DNA of 64,000 nucleotides, from assembly GCA_012845835.1 (NCBI GenBank), contig JABAKD010000012.1, positions 7,503,233 to 7,567,232 on the forward strand, in the 5' to 3' direction. This document shows positions 21,095-32,593 of the stretch, piece by piece. The notes under the pieces were generated by a model. The model was not told the origin of the DNA, did not search any database, and saw only the letters and a list, made by a program, of their open reading frames with translations. Each line of letters begins with the position of its first letter. Positions within the stretch are counted from its first letter, which is position 1. Made by a program: the position numbers and the translations under genes. The DNA comes from Undaria pinnatifida (taxonomy: Eukaryota > Sar > Phaeophyceae > Laminariales > Alariaceae).

Positions 21095-22093
21095 CCCGGC
21101 GCCTAATCTGCCCTGAAAACCCCCACCGACGGCGAGGGCGTGGGGATCCGCCAACGGCGCAGCAGCCATTGACACGACCGCCGCTAACTTCCGCTCCTCC
21201 AACTCCTTCGTCTTGCGGTTAGCGTGGGAGGTGCGGACGATTCCCTCCATCTCCGATCGCGTGAGGCCGGGTCGAAGCAAGCTAGTGCGCTGCTCCACGT
21301 CGTAAAACTCGGACGGGAGACGACGTGTTAGTATGCGAACCACGTCGCGATCCGACTTGCGGATACCCAATGTGGACAGCACATTGAGTTTCCCCTCAGC
21401 ACGGGCAAAGAACAGCTTGGGGTCCTCATCCCCCTGCATCTCTATGTTCTCGAAGTGTTTCTCGAGGTGATCTCGTTCGGCATCACCCTGCGGCTGATAC
21501 CAGGCCATCACAGCCTTCCATGCTCCCTCCACCGACCCAGCGGCATGCATCCGTTCCTCCGCAGGCTGTCCTTGCATGGCTTCCATGAGAAATTCCCATG
21601 CCTTCTCGCACTTCTCGACTCTCTGCTGCCCATGAAGATAGATGGATCGGTTGCGCTCCTCCATCCCTCCTAAGCCCCCGGCTATCCGAATAGGGTCGCT
21701 CGTGGGCTCAAGCGCCCCGATCAGACCCCGCGCCGTCAAGAAAGCTTGGAACCTGTGTGACCACAGGTGCAGCTGACTCCGCCCATCAAACTTAGGCACC
21801 CGCATGCTGTTTTGCGACGACAAGATGAGCGCCGGGAGGGTCTGGTGGTGACGGTAATCTGGCTCCGGCACAGGCTGCCCAGCACTTGCCTGCTGCATGG
21901 GCCGCCCGCTCCCCCCAGCGGTACCCGACTGAACCGCTGCCTCGGCGGACATCCTCAACGCTCTCTCCGCTGACAACGCCGCGTCTCGCTCAGCCACCGT
22001 CGCGTCTCTCTCAGCCAACGTCGCGTCTCGCTGAGCCAAATTAATCGACACTTCCTCCAGCTGCTGCCGAAGCAGCTCGGCCTCCTCGGCCAT
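17795..22093 (-). CDS. Element A polyprotein, first part: Gag, protease, integrase (1432 codons)
   Basis: The start is the ATG at 22093, 48 bp inside the 5' LTR. In order: a charged, probably coiled-coil N-terminus (about 1-60); a Gag core (about 95-310, with VPKFDGRSQLHLWSHRFQAF); a Gln-rich repeat tract (about 335-480); two CCHC zinc knuckles, CGRCGALGHKSDIC (524-537) and CSTCGAYGHMARQC (547-560); a Gly-rich 12-residue repeat (about 617-705); an aspartic protease motif LIGDSAAS with Asp780; the HHCC zinc site (His920, His925 region, Cys949, Cys952); and the integrase triad Asp980, Asp1042, Glu1078, with 35 residues between the last two. A Pro-rich segment (about 1220-1370) precedes the TAG. 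All motifs needed for function are present. Confidence 0.97.
19979..20245 (-). repeat. 36-bp coding repeat (WDGGGVGGGAQQ) in element A
   Basis: A 12-residue unit is repeated about six times with near-identical DNA, between the zinc knuckles and the protease. Its antisense strand is also open (a Pro/His/Arg-rich frame), which explains long shadow frames here. Confidence 0.93.
20735..21091 (-). repeat. CAG-rich polyglutamine repeat in Gag of element A
   Basis: About eleven units of the type QQQQQQQRPYGQ, coded mostly by CAG and CAA, lie between the Gag core and the zinc knuckles. Individual Gln runs are 6-10 residues. Such a tract is prone to replication slippage, so its length should vary between copies. 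The plus strand reads as Leu/Ala-rich and is not coding. Confidence 0.95.
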
Positions 22094-22141
22094 AACAGCA
22101 ACCCTTCAGCAAGCTCCGGGCCCGGAAACCCACGATTATCG

Positions 22142-22541
22142 TGTTTGAATACGCTTGCTGAATAACGTGTTCTGTGTAACCACGCGGCGTGCCGCTACGG
22201 CGTAGATCGAGGAGAGAAGATAAAATACTCGTACACCGGATACCAAATACACACCAGGTGGGTCAATACCGTTCTGTCAGAGACCGTACCATATAAACCA
22301 CACACAGGAGGTAAGCCGCACCTGATTGTCACCGGCTGCACCACTCACATATATACGGGCAGTATCGTTATCATCAAAGCCCGGGTCGTATCATTAACAT
22401 CATCGACTGCCCCGCGGGGGGGCAGCTCCACACTCCGAGGCATATACCGAATAATGCCTCGACACATAATACGAAACCCCAGAATATACGAAACCGCCAA
22501 ATATCCGCGGACCCGTATCGAACAACCGCATACCACAAACA
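22142..22541 (-). repeat. 5' LTR of copia element A
   Basis: This is 400 bp and I read it as identical to 15220-15619, with TG and CA ends. The internal region begins at 22141. It should hold the promoter for the minus-strand transcript. Confidence 0.97.
22346..22356 (-). promoter_or_regulatory. Possible TATA-like site in the 5' LTR of element A
   Basis: The minus strand reads CGTATATATG here, and a second AT-rich candidate (GTTTATATGG) lies about 55 bp downstream. Position inside the 5' LTR is plausible for the element promoter, but no other promoter feature supports it. Confidence 0.2.
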
Positions 22542-22589
22542 TAACTAAAGCAACAAGGTGTATCATGTGCCTTGTACTATAACCGTGAG

Positions 22590-22707
22590 CACTATGGTAC
22601 CATAGTACGATAGGGGTAGCGCCATTTTTGTTTCGGAATGACGGGGCTTCTTATCCCACCATTAATCAATACTAGTCGGAATGTCATCCTTGTTTGGCAG
22701 TTTTAGA
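22590..22707 (-). repeat. TIR-1 family fragment
   Basis: On the minus strand this carries the family order: a CCTTGTTT..ATTCCGACTAG-like block, GGGATAAGAAGCCCCGTCATTC, and a CTATCGTACTATGG end. It is truncated at the far end and abuts the next repeat. Confidence 0.6.
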
Positions 22708-23240
22708 TCAAGGCTACGGTGCTACTAGGGGGGATGTTACGGTGATGTTATTATGATGCTATGATGAAGTTATGATGATGCTATGATGATGCTATGATGA
22801 TGTTATGATATACGCCCATTTTCACTATCGGGTTTGAGATATCATACCATACATACTACCATACATACCGTACATACCATACATATCATTCATACCATGC
22901 ATACCATACATACCATACATTCCATACATACCATACAGACCATACACACCATACATACTATCATACTCGCACGAGTGACTCTGTGCTTCATTCACTGAAA
23001 AAAACACATTAAATTAGGCGTTTTTTTGGCGCTGCGTGGCGAACCATCTCGTTGCGGATTGACATCGAGAAATGAAAACAGCACGAAAGCCTAAGACCGC
23101 GGAGAACAGAGGGGTCACTGGCGCGAGCGACCCTGAGCCACTGCCAAAAAAGAGCCAAAAAGTGATCCCTCGTGCCGTGGCTTGGGTGCTTACTTTTTGT
23201 ATACCTAGGGCGTGGGATTATCCATCGATCTGCTCTTCCA
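22708..23240. repeat. Two-copy dispersed repeat with internal microsatellites, copy 1
   Basis: It begins GATCAAGGCTACGGTGCTAC, then GGGGGGATGTTA. An ATGATGCT microsatellite and an ATACCATACAT minisatellite (about 22850-22960) follow. It continues with CTCGCACGAGTGACTCTGTG and AACAGCACGAAAG, and closes with a GCGAGCGACCCTGAGCCACTG block. The same order occurs at 26712-27290 with a different microsatellite in the middle. The family is unassigned. Confidence 0.8.
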
Positions 23241-24255
23241 GCCATCTCCAAGCCAGTTTTTTTTCTCTAGAGGGGCATTCTAGTTATCTATGGTGTGGAC
23301 CTCCTCCAGTGAGCAGCCTCGGAAAAAAGGTACACCTTTTTTACCGTCGCAAGTGTCGTATGTATTGGACGTTAAAATTTGCACTCTCATCTGTCAAGAA
23401 AGCTCAAACGATGCGAAAATTGGGAGTATGGATGTGCCATATCTTCTATCGACACGCCAAGAGTCACACTCTGTTGATTTCGATCGACTCGGCAAGACGC
23501 ACGGTCTGCGACGGTTAGACGTAACGTACGGTGCGTGTGACTACGCCGACCCATCCACAGCAATGTTCCTTGAGACTTGCTTGTGGAGGCTGACAGATCC
23601 ATGATATTTGATGCCGTCCCCACGACGACTGTTCTTGTGTGACATGTAGTCTATATACGTATGATACGTGCTTTTTACCAATAACGAGCAGAAGATACGC
23701 ACTAACGGGCTATTTAATGGTTCTAGACTACAGCAGTAGTAGTTGTAGTCGTAGTAGTGGTAGACGGCGAAGACAATAGGAACCGCCCGGCGGTACCCGA
23801 CTGCAATAGTTGCACAAGGCAGTGCTCTCGCCCCATCATGGACTAGCCGACGATAAATGTTTGTTTAATCTACTGTTGTACAGTAGTGTCGCCACATGCT
23901 CAATATGCGATTGCCAGTAGAAATATACCGTAATGTTGTCTGTCGTGCTTGCCATGTAGACTTTTGCTGCGATCGTGCACTTTCGTTGTTGCTGAGCATT
24001 GATTAGACAGATTGGGTAGCGTTTATTTCGTCACTCTGTGGCCTACTGCCTGAAGATGACTTTGTTACCCTCCAGCGACCCAGTAGGCTACTGGCTGCTG
24101 CTGTATACAGCAAAGTACCTCAACAACAAACAGTTATAATGTTAATACTGACAAACCCGATGATGGCGCTCTAGTCTATGCATAGACTACACATATTATT
24201 CATACCAGGTACAAGTATAGTCTAGTCTACATATATATTATAAAATACTCGTAAT
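23241..24255. other. No recognisable gene
   Basis: Only a short AGT-rich tract (about 23729-23762) and AT-rich text were seen. Frames up to 148 codons overlap the preceding repeat and show no domain. Confidence 0.5.
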
Positions 24256-24891
24256 GCGCGCGATCGGAGTATCACACACAGGTTGCAAAGATGAGTTTCG
24301 ACGAAATCTTCGATCTCACAGCTGGAGTGTATTTTCATTTTCTATAAAATATTCATCACTACTAATAGTGTATATAATAATGTTGGCGTTTGACAAACAA
24401 CTATGATGATGCTGGCACGGCATACGTCGAACGTATCCAAGTACCGCAATTGGATGTGGTGAGTCGACACGAGGGGAGAAAGGGCTGAAGAACGATTCTC
24501 GTGACAAAATGAAGGCATGTACCGTAGTGGGGACGGGGGAGAAGAGCCTGCTTACAAGAAGTGACCCCGAATCTAAGTTACGTCTAGTGGGGGAAAACGA
24601 GAAACGAAGATAAGAGATGTGAGGAGCAACAAACAAAAACCGTTATTATTTACAGAAATAACCGCCGATTGATGATGCTGCCTGCCTCGGTCTTGCATCA
24701 GAATTAGTGTCATAAGCCGTTGTTTTTCGTGCTTCTTGCTCCTTGTTATAGTCTGCTTTTCACTAATAATGGCCATATTTATTAAAAATTGAAAATACAC
24801 TACTAGTCTACAGCAACAGCTGTGAGATCGAGTGTTTCGTCGAAACTCGTCGTTGCACGCTGTGCGTGATGATACCATGCTATCGCGCGTG
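24256..24891. mobile_element. TIR-3: 636-bp non-autonomous element with long inverted ends
   Basis: The left end (about 24256-24355) starts GCGCGCGATCGGAGTATCAC and includes GAGTTTCGACGAAATC, then GATCTCACAGCTG and GTGTATTTTCA. The right end (about 24785-24891) is its inverted complement with substitutions, ending TATCGCGCGTGC. Single ends of the same type occur at 33130-33245 and 51618-51718. The interior has no coding capacity, so it fits a MITE-like or foldback element. No clear target duplication was identified. Confidence 0.75.
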
Positions 24892-26711
24892 CTGCGGGGT
24901 GTGTATGTCCTCATTCATGACATGAAGGCTTTTCTGTAACATTATACTAGTTCTATTCTGGTTCGTGTTAAAATAGGTAAGCCGCGCGCCACGGTCTTCG
25001 GTCTTCGGGGTGGATTCAACTTACATCCAACGTACATCCAACGCCTCTGAGGCTCCTCACTGAGCTCAACGCATCACCCTACACAACAGGACTCGCACCC
25101 CGATGTACAGTCATCCCATGGGCTACGAAGTGGCTGTATATGCTACCATTAAAATTTTATAGTAGAGCGCAACTAAGATTCCAAAGATGGTGCAGCAAAC
25201 CTGGTACCTGGCACTGGGTGTGTGGTTCTGAAATGTACACACGTGTGGAGTGGCTCCGTCAGTCATAATCAATTGGACCAAACGAATACACCAGTATGAA
25301 AGCCTCGTATTATCGTATTATCCCTCCCTCCCCGTTGTTTCTACTCGCACGACCGACCAGTTTGAACTGGAACAATTCAATACGGTTGGTGGTGGGAGGC
25401 TTGTACAAGCCAGAAATATTACATCTCAGCCCCTTGTACAAGCGACAGCAAACCGCATAAAACAAATCCGTGACCACGAGCCAATTATTTCCTGCTTTTG
25501 TGGTTAGCGAAGGTTCTAGAGCTCTCCCTTGTCACTTTGTCAGGAGGCTTGTTGGTACCAGCGACAACTTACGAGGCCCTCGTGCAAGCGGAGCAATCCT
25601 CTTGAACGAATCGTTGGCCACGCGCCAACGTTTTTCTGTACTATTGTGGCGTCTCGCCATATATGCACAGGACGGGTCTACACAAACAATCGCACCCACC
25701 CGTCGTTAGTCATATTGCATGTTGCTCGAGGTTGGTCTTTCGGACCCCCGTTTGTTTCGGAAACACGCCAGCAAAACACGCGGCGGAGCAACGCTGCTAC
25801 TGCCTCCGCCAAACTTGATCCCCACGAAGGATTGGGGCTAGGGATAGGGCTGGCACTGGGGTTGGGTTGGTTGGCAACAAACGACCGGCACGAAGTTTTG
25901 TGCAGACCCGTCCTGCAAATAATGGGATGACCCCCTTGTGACGCAGAGGGCCCGGCTCCCTTCGGCATGAAGCTAGCACAGGTAATGAGAACATGTACGA
26001 TTTTGTGCAAGCGCCCAAAGCCGCCCAGCACCCCTAATTCAAGGTCTCCAAGTAGGGCAACACCACGTTACCCAGTCCACTCCAATGAGTCAACCATATA
26101 ACACTGTGGACGGAAAACTAGAGATCGTTGGGGTGGCAGTATTGACATGGTGGATATCGAGCGATCCTTACATTTACGTCTACTATTACTAGCATTCTAA
26201 TCTAACTAATGTTCGTGGAAGCACAAGTCCCACCAACTAGAGAATGCCACTCTGAGTGTAAATGTAGGGGCCGTTTTGGCATTCATAGCAACACCATATC
26301 GTTCCTTACATTTCCACCCAAAGCGGTGAATCGAAGGTTGGGGGGTGCTCCTCAAGTCTCCCTCGACAGCCCTCTGTACAGCTATTATACATCCATCTAT
26401 CTATATCTAACCTGCGTGGCTATGACGCGCCCGCTGAAGAAACGCTACAAGAAACAAGAAGAGGAAAAAAAAAGAAAAAAAGAGACAGGTTGTCCGTAAG
26501 AGAGGTTCGACTAAGACCAGACGTCGCTCACTTTGATACCATGTTGGTACATATTTTGTCGCCTGAAAAAGGGGGGCGGGGTGAATAATATTCCGCCGAG
26601 GAAATATGGAAAAAAAAGCCGCCGCCTTCCTGTACCGGGGGTAACGGGCGACCCCACCCCACCCGCCGCAACGAAGGAAAGGGAGGGGGGGAGGGGGGAC
26701 TCCTCATACCG
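24892..26711. other. No recognisable gene
   Basis: Frames up to 133 codons overlap on opposite strands near 25.5-26.0 kb and show no domain. An A-rich stretch near 26460-26485 and G-rich runs near 26570-26700 stand out. Confidence 0.5.
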
Positions 26712-27290
26712 CACAGGATCAAGGCTACCGTAGGGGGGATGTTATGATATAACCCCAATTTCCACAAACGAGTCTTCACTATCACGCTATCACGCTATCA
26801 CACTATCACATTATCACACTACCACACTATCACACTATCACACTATCAATATCGCGCGAGTAACTCTGTACCTCATCGACAAAAACACGATCTGGGTGAT
26901 ACACTATCAATATCGCGCGAGTAACTCTGTACCTCATCGACAAAAACACGATCTGGGTGATGTTTTTGTTTTCCAGCAGCGTAGCTAGCCTTCCATTTCC
27001 GTGTTAATATCGACAATGTGAATTGAACAGCACGAAAGAAAGTCTGTGACCGCAGGGAACAGGGGAGGTCACGGTGACCGCAAGGAACAAGGGGGTCGCT
27101 CGCGCGAGTGACATCGAGCCACTGATGAAATAAAAGTGCCCCAAAGGGGGGTAAAGCAGCATAATCCCCCTGCCGTAGCATTGGTCGCAGGGCCGTAGTC
27201 GAAAGACCATAGATGGACTCTCGCATCCCCCCAACGCCAATAATACACGGGAGGGGACGGCGGGGAAAAAACAAACGCAGACGTCCTACT
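26712..27290. repeat. Two-copy dispersed repeat with internal microsatellites, copy 2
   Basis: It starts GATCAAGGCTACCGTAGGGG and has a CACTATCA microsatellite at about 26779-26850 where copy 1 has ATACCATAC units. It continues with CGCGCGAGTAACTCTGTACC, AACAGCACGAAAGA and GCGCGAGTGACATCGAGCC. A perfect 61-bp tandem duplication (26841-26901 and 26902-26962) covers the CGCGCGAGTAACTCTG block. Confidence 0.8.
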
Positions 27291-27349
27291 ATCCTTGACT
27301 CCAAAACAGCTGCGTTACACGTGTCGGCAAAACGGACGTGAAGGTATTA

Positions 27350-30300
27350 CCCCTGACCATCACACCATTATCATTCCCAACTCAACCGAAGACGGTCGCA
27401 TGAACTGCCGTAACACCTTCAAATGATGCGATTCGCCAAACCATTATGGTCCTGCATTTTTTGGTAGAGTGGTGATTGCTTTTCCGTCGGGAAAGACGGA
27501 CAGCTTAAATAGCCCGTGTCTGCACAAACAGTTGTAGTGTATGTACTACTATACGTGTCTGCGAAACACACACAGATAGGTGGAATACCGCCCCGGAGAT
27601 AGTTGCGAGACTTACCGTAACGCCTTCAACTAAATTATGCTTTTCGTCAAATTGTTTTGTCTTGCTTCTTTGTGGCGTGATTATTGTTCTTCGCAGTATA
27701 ATAGAACTGACAGCTTATTTACTAGTTAAATCAAGCGTCATTGATTTTGTTAGCTCGTATCATAGACGGACACCGGACGATAGGATCAACGCCTCGGTCA
27801 GAATACAACAGGGCCTGGGGATCTCTCGAAACAAAAGTCGCGTTTCGCCAAGTTGTATTTTTGTCTCGAAGAAGTCCTTTGTTTTGGAAGTGTGGGTAGT
27901 GAATTTCCCGATAAAGTTGACAGCTACTCACTCGCTTCACTCTGCGCCCTCGTTGTTTTTGCGCTAAATCACTTGGAAATAGAGTGCGGGATTTGCTTTC
28001 CAGTAAACTAGGGGCTGCTTAAATGCCCCGAAACATGCCATTAACTCGTAGCCGCCACGAGATGACAGGCTCAACGCCCCCACAAAACATAGTAACGTTT
28101 TTTTCTCGCTCTTTGGGTGATCATGTAACCCCCCCCCCTCCCCGGTGACACTGATAGCTGCTTCAATAGACTAACCGCTTCAGAACTGCACGCTCGTTTC
28201 TGGGCGACAAATCACTCGATCGGGGTGTGTGTGGGATTTATGTTCCAAGACACTATTGATCAGGGTTAAATATCATTCATGCGATCAATTCGTATCCTCC
28301 TCCAGCAGTGCATGACAGACTCAACGCCCCGCACAACATAGATCAAACCCCGACGAGCGGATGGAAGATTGATGCGTTTCGTACAACGAACGGCTGTTTC
28401 TTACCTCACTATTTTGGCGTCGTGAGCATTGATTTTTCCTATGAACGTCATCAAAACCGATAGCTGCTTGACTGCCTTATCACAGCTGCACCCCCGCGCA
28501 TTATAGCGCCGTCTTGCTTTAAATTAGGTCGTGCTTCAGCTTTCATTTCCTGTAGTTAACATACAGGGTTCGGGAAGGACGCTGGACCAAATGGTGTTGT
28601 TTCGTGGACCAGATGGCAGGCCTAACGCCCCGCATTGCATGTGACAGTCCTCGGGCGTTGAGCGCTTGAACAAAATGACCCGTTTCGTCAAGCTATTAGT
28701 TGTCGCAGTACACAGTATGACACCATAAAACTGGCGGCCGATTAATCGTTTCAGAAACATAGCCCCATTTTTGTTGTGCGCGAGATCCCTTTCCCGGTAT
28801 AACTGACAGCTGCGTAACCCTTTAACTACTACTTACTGCGCCCACACCTCTACTGCGACATACCACTTAACTTGCAATTAGCGTGGAATTTATTTGTCTC
28901 CAGTGAGTGAGTGGTAAACATGATTAAATGCCCCCTAACACGACAGTAACTCCTATAGTATATAATAGCCGCCTTCATCAGATGACAGGCTCAAACGCCC
29001 CGCACATTATTGAAGACTCCGCTTGGGATCGATCGGAAAAAAATGACGCCTGTCATCTTGAAACTATTTGGTCTAACTAATTTTAGGGTGAGTTGGGGAT
29101 TTTTCGCCCAGTAAAACCGAGATAGCTGTGGTCAACCGCTTCAGAACTGCGCCATTCATTGCTTCTCCGCGACAAAATCGCTTGGAAATTGTGTGGGATT
29201 TAATTTCCAGCAGAACTTGCAGCTGCTTTTATCTCACCCGAGATGTCATATTCACTACACTACTACTAGCGGTCGCCACCAAATAAATGGCAGACGCAAC
29301 GCCCCGCGGAAAGCAGAGTAGTAGCCCTTGGGAAGTGCTTGGAGAAAAATACGCCTTGTCATCAGAATAGTTTTGCATCGATTTTTTTTGGGTGATGTGA
29401 GGGTTGATTTGTTGATCTTTCTCGGCAAAATTGGCAGCAATTGGCAGCTGCTCAACCGCTTTTCTTCTGAGCTACACCCTCTTTTCTTTGTTATGCGACT
29501 AATCACTTGGAAATAGTGTAGGACCTGTTTTCCAGTAAAAATGACAACTGGTTGTACCCGAAATGGGCCAATAACTCGTAGCCGACAGTCTAGCAGATAG
29601 ATGGCAGGCGCTCTACGCCCCGCAAAAAAACAAAACAGCCTTCTTCGGGGTTTTTTCAACCCCTTGGAAATTTATGACGAGTTAATCGGAGATTTTTTGC
29701 CTAAAAAACGTTTCGTTTTTTCTTGGTAACGCGAGGATTAATTTTCCCCAGTGAAACGGACAGCTGCTTAATTACTACTTAGTATTAATACGACGTGCTT
29801 CAAAACTGCCTCCTCCTCGTGTTCGGCGACCACGATCACTTAGAAACAGTGTGGTCTCTGTCATCCAGTATCACCTGCAGCTAGCTGGTTAAATCGTAAA
29901 ATCACCCGAAATATGCCATTAACTCTTGGCCGCCACCAGATGACAGATTCAACTCCTCGACGACACGACGACATGACAACATAAATTGGCCTCCAGGGAT
30001 CGTGTTCGGAAAAAATGGCGCGTTGATCCATTTTGTGCGGTCTCATTTTTCTCTTTTCTACATGGTAATAATTGATTTTCGCCCGTCGTTGTCGTCAAGC
30101 TGACAGCTGCTTGGATCAAGCGGAGTGTGCCACTATTACTAACTCCTAGCTGCCCCGAGATGACGGGCTCAACGCTCCGCACAACAAAGCAACAACATGT
30201 ACGTTGTGATAGTCCCTGGGTATCGATCGCTTGGCAAAAAGACGCGTTTCGTCATTTTTTTTTGTCTCCCCTTCCTTGTTGTCGACACTATTGATGATTG

Positions 30301-31060
30301 ATTGAGTGAATATTGATTTTACCCGCTATCATGAAAGTCTCAGCTGCTGAAATCACATGCCATGGATTCGTATCTTATAGCCGCCACCAGATGACAGGCT
30401 CAACGCCTCGCAAAAAATGTGACAGCCCCCGGAGATCGCTTCGAATAAATTACTCGTGCGTCGTGTCGTGCAAATAATAATGTTGTCTCGACAAAATGTT
30501 TTGTTTTTTCTTGGCGATGCGAGGATTGAGCATTTTTTTTTTTTTTTTCTTCTTTTGTGATGCGAGGATTGAGTTTCGCCAGTAAAACTGACAGCTGCTT
30601 AATTAACCGCTTCAGCACTCAATCCTCGTGGTTTCGCGCCAAACCACCTGGAGATATCGCGCGGGATTTGTCTTTTCCAGCAAATACTGACGTAGGGCTA
30701 CTGTTTAAATACCTGAAATGCGCCATCAACTCGGCACCTCCATCAGATGACACACACACACACGCTGAACGCCCCCCGCAGCACGCAATAATAGCCCCCG
30801 GAGATCGCTTGAAAACAACTTGGGTTTCGTCAAAATGCAAATGATTTATCTTTTTGGTAGTTGAGGATTGATTTTAACCGAATAAAACTTGACGGCTGCT
30901 TGAATTATCTATGCAAAACATGTGGTTAACTCGTAGCCGCCACCAGATGACGGCCTCAACACCCAACACAGCACAGCACAGTACAGCACAACACAACAAC
31001 GACGCAAAATAGCCGCTGCGGCGATCTTCTGGAAAGTGCAGGATTGCCGGTCATATTTCT
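27350..31060. repeat. Degenerate long-period satellite, about 3.7 kb
   Basis: A module of fixed word order recurs: a block like ATGCCATTAACTCGTAGCCG, CCACCAGATGACAGGCTCAA, CGCCCCGCA, a GGAGATCGCTTGGAAAAAATG-like block, TTTCGTCAAA, GATTGATTTTCGCC, then AGTAAAACTGACAGCTGCTT and CACTTGGAAATAGTGTGGGA. The GATGACAGG word or variants occur near 28061, 28311, 28611, 28981, 29286, 29601, 29941, 30161, 30391, 30746 and 30950, so unit length varies from about 200 to 370 bp. Units between 27350 and 28000 are weaker. No coding frame is conserved. Confidence 0.85.
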
Positions 31061-31380
31061 TACATTTTAATACGGCATTGCTGTTGTTTTAGATTATGTA
31101 TTGTTCTTGTAAATACCGGAGACGGAGATGTTATATATATCAGTATAAGGTAGCACATGGCACATGACGAGCAAACTGCGAGCGGCTCGGAAATCGACCG
31201 CCGGTGTTTGAAAAAAAAATGCAAAAGCGTTTGGGTGATTGTCCGTTGCGAGTATGCACCAGCTGTATACCAATTTTCTCACAACTTATCAAGCTACCGC
31301 CCCTTCTCTACCGAAGCTACCGAAGGGGTCCAGCCGTACGTAGGCGACTGCTGTGAGCATACCACCATTCTTTGAATCGA
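31061..31380. other. No recognisable gene
   Basis: Nothing was seen beyond short chance frames. Confidence 0.5.
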
Positions 31381-31915
31381 CCTTCGGGATAACCTATTGA
31401 GCAGGTCCAGCTGTATCACTCACTCGCTCACTCACTCATTCTTGTGCATATATACACGTGTTATGTTATCGTATTTGCACCTCCAGGTTAAGCAGGTTCC
31501 GTCGTGTAACTCACTCACTGATGTGTGTGTTTGAGACGTTTGAAGAGCAGCGATGCAGTATCCAAGGTATGCTCCAGTGGTGGAGATCTGATCTGAACAG
31601 TTGACTCGACTGTGCCTGTGACTGTATCCCTTGTTCCCTAGAAGAAAAAGCCTCCCAAGCAATGAGCCACACTTTCCCACATTCGTTGTACAACTCAGTG
31701 ATGTTTATGTGTTGTGTTGATGTACTTGAGGTACTTGAGGTATTTGAGGTGCTTGAGGATTACTTCAACCTTCGGGTTTGCCAAGGTTAAGCACGCCCAG
31801 GTGTACAACTCACTCACTCAGGCGTGCTTGTCCTGGGGGGTTTGAAGACCAGCGTTGCCGTATCCACTCTCCTCATGCACGAAGTGGAGATCCTAACAGC
31901 GGGCTTGGCAGTCCC
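31381..31915. repeat. Three related short units with GTTAAGCA and ACTCACTCACT blocks
   Basis: Units begin near 31381, 31481 and 31768. The second and third share a GGTTAAGCA word, an AACTCACTCACT block, a GTTTGAAGA(G/C)CAGCG word and a GTATCC end, followed by GTGGAGATC. Word order and length (about 110 bp) loosely recall the 3' two thirds of 5S rRNA, but the match is too weak to call a 5S gene. Confidence 0.5.
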
Positions 31916-32061
31916 TTGCCTCACCCCGAGTCCCTACTCGATTAGGCCTTCTTGGTAATGCGCAATCCGTCCCATATAGACTACATATACGTTCCGTCTT
32001 TCTATGCCATGCCTTCCAAGGCAATATACCTTCACACGAAGATGACACACGTTCGATTGAA

Positions 32062-32190
32062 TGAGATTGAGTGAGATTGAGTGAGATTGAGTGAAATTGA
32101 GTGACATCGAGTAAGATTGAGCGAGATTGAATGAGATTGAGTGAGATTGAGTGAGATTGGGTGAAATTGAGTAAGATTGAGTGAGTGCTC
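32062..32190. repeat. 10-bp minisatellite (AGTGAGATTG)
   Basis: About thirteen units of AGTGAGATTG with variants such as AGTGAAATTG and AGTGACATCG. Read on the minus strand it gives a Leu/Thr/Ser/His repeat frame that I regard as spurious. Confidence 0.92.
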
Positions 32191-32593
32191 AAGACCAAAG
32201 CTACGGAAATGGGTAGCCCCATTTGCACTGCCAAGGTTCATCTCTGTCCCCCTCTCACCTCTCACTCCACGCTGGACTCCGAAACATTTGTAGGCGAAGC
32301 GTAACAAAGTGCTCCACGACCGTGCCGCGCATGTTGCAAACATATCGCCAAGGCCACAAGCACAGCCAAACAGCGATCGTCGTTTTCGAGAGTGGCTCTG
32401 AGCCGCTGGGAAAAGAGAACCTTAACCCCTTTAGAGCCCTAAAACCCCTCCCTATTACTGTGCTAATTTTTCAGGTAAGTTTGTCCCAAAACACGCCTGA
32501 TACGACAGAGGTGCGCCACGTGTTGTTTATGAGGTTCCTCACTTTCGGAGGTTAATACACTAGACTACACTTACACATAAACATCCCATGGTT
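32191..32593. other. No recognisable gene
   Basis: A 110-codon plus frame (32223-32555) has no recognised motif. Confidence 0.45.

Larger units (their letters stand above)
15220..22541 (-). mobile_element. Copia element A, nearly intact LTR retrotransposon (7322 bp)
   Basis: Two 400-bp direct repeats (15220-15619 and 22142-22541) begin TG and end CA and read as identical base for base. They enclose one long minus-strand reading frame with domains in the copia order: Gag, protease, integrase, RT, RNase H. The element is therefore transcribed from the right LTR toward the left. Flanking pentamers GAACT (15215-15219) and TAACT (22542-22546) match at four of five positions and are probably the target-site duplication. 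Identical LTRs imply recent insertion. The only visible defect is one in-frame TAG at 17795-17797. No canonical initiator-tRNA primer-binding site was recognised below 22142. Confidence 0.96.

Noticed and set aside
19844-21222. Two long plus-strand frames of about 420 codons (Leu/Pro-rich and Ala/His-rich)
   Set aside because: They are antisense to the polyglutamine and WDGGG repeats of element A. Trinucleotide and 36-bp repeats keep several frames open at once.
22094-22141. Primer-binding site of element A
   Set aside because: The 48 bp after the 5' LTR do not contain the usual initiator-methionine complement, and I could not match another tRNA by eye.
22345-22566. Minus-strand frame shared by both LTRs of element A (also at 15423-15761)
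   Set aside because: It is duplicated only because the LTR is duplicated. It has no motif and no start context, and its beginning differs between copies as it runs into different flanks.
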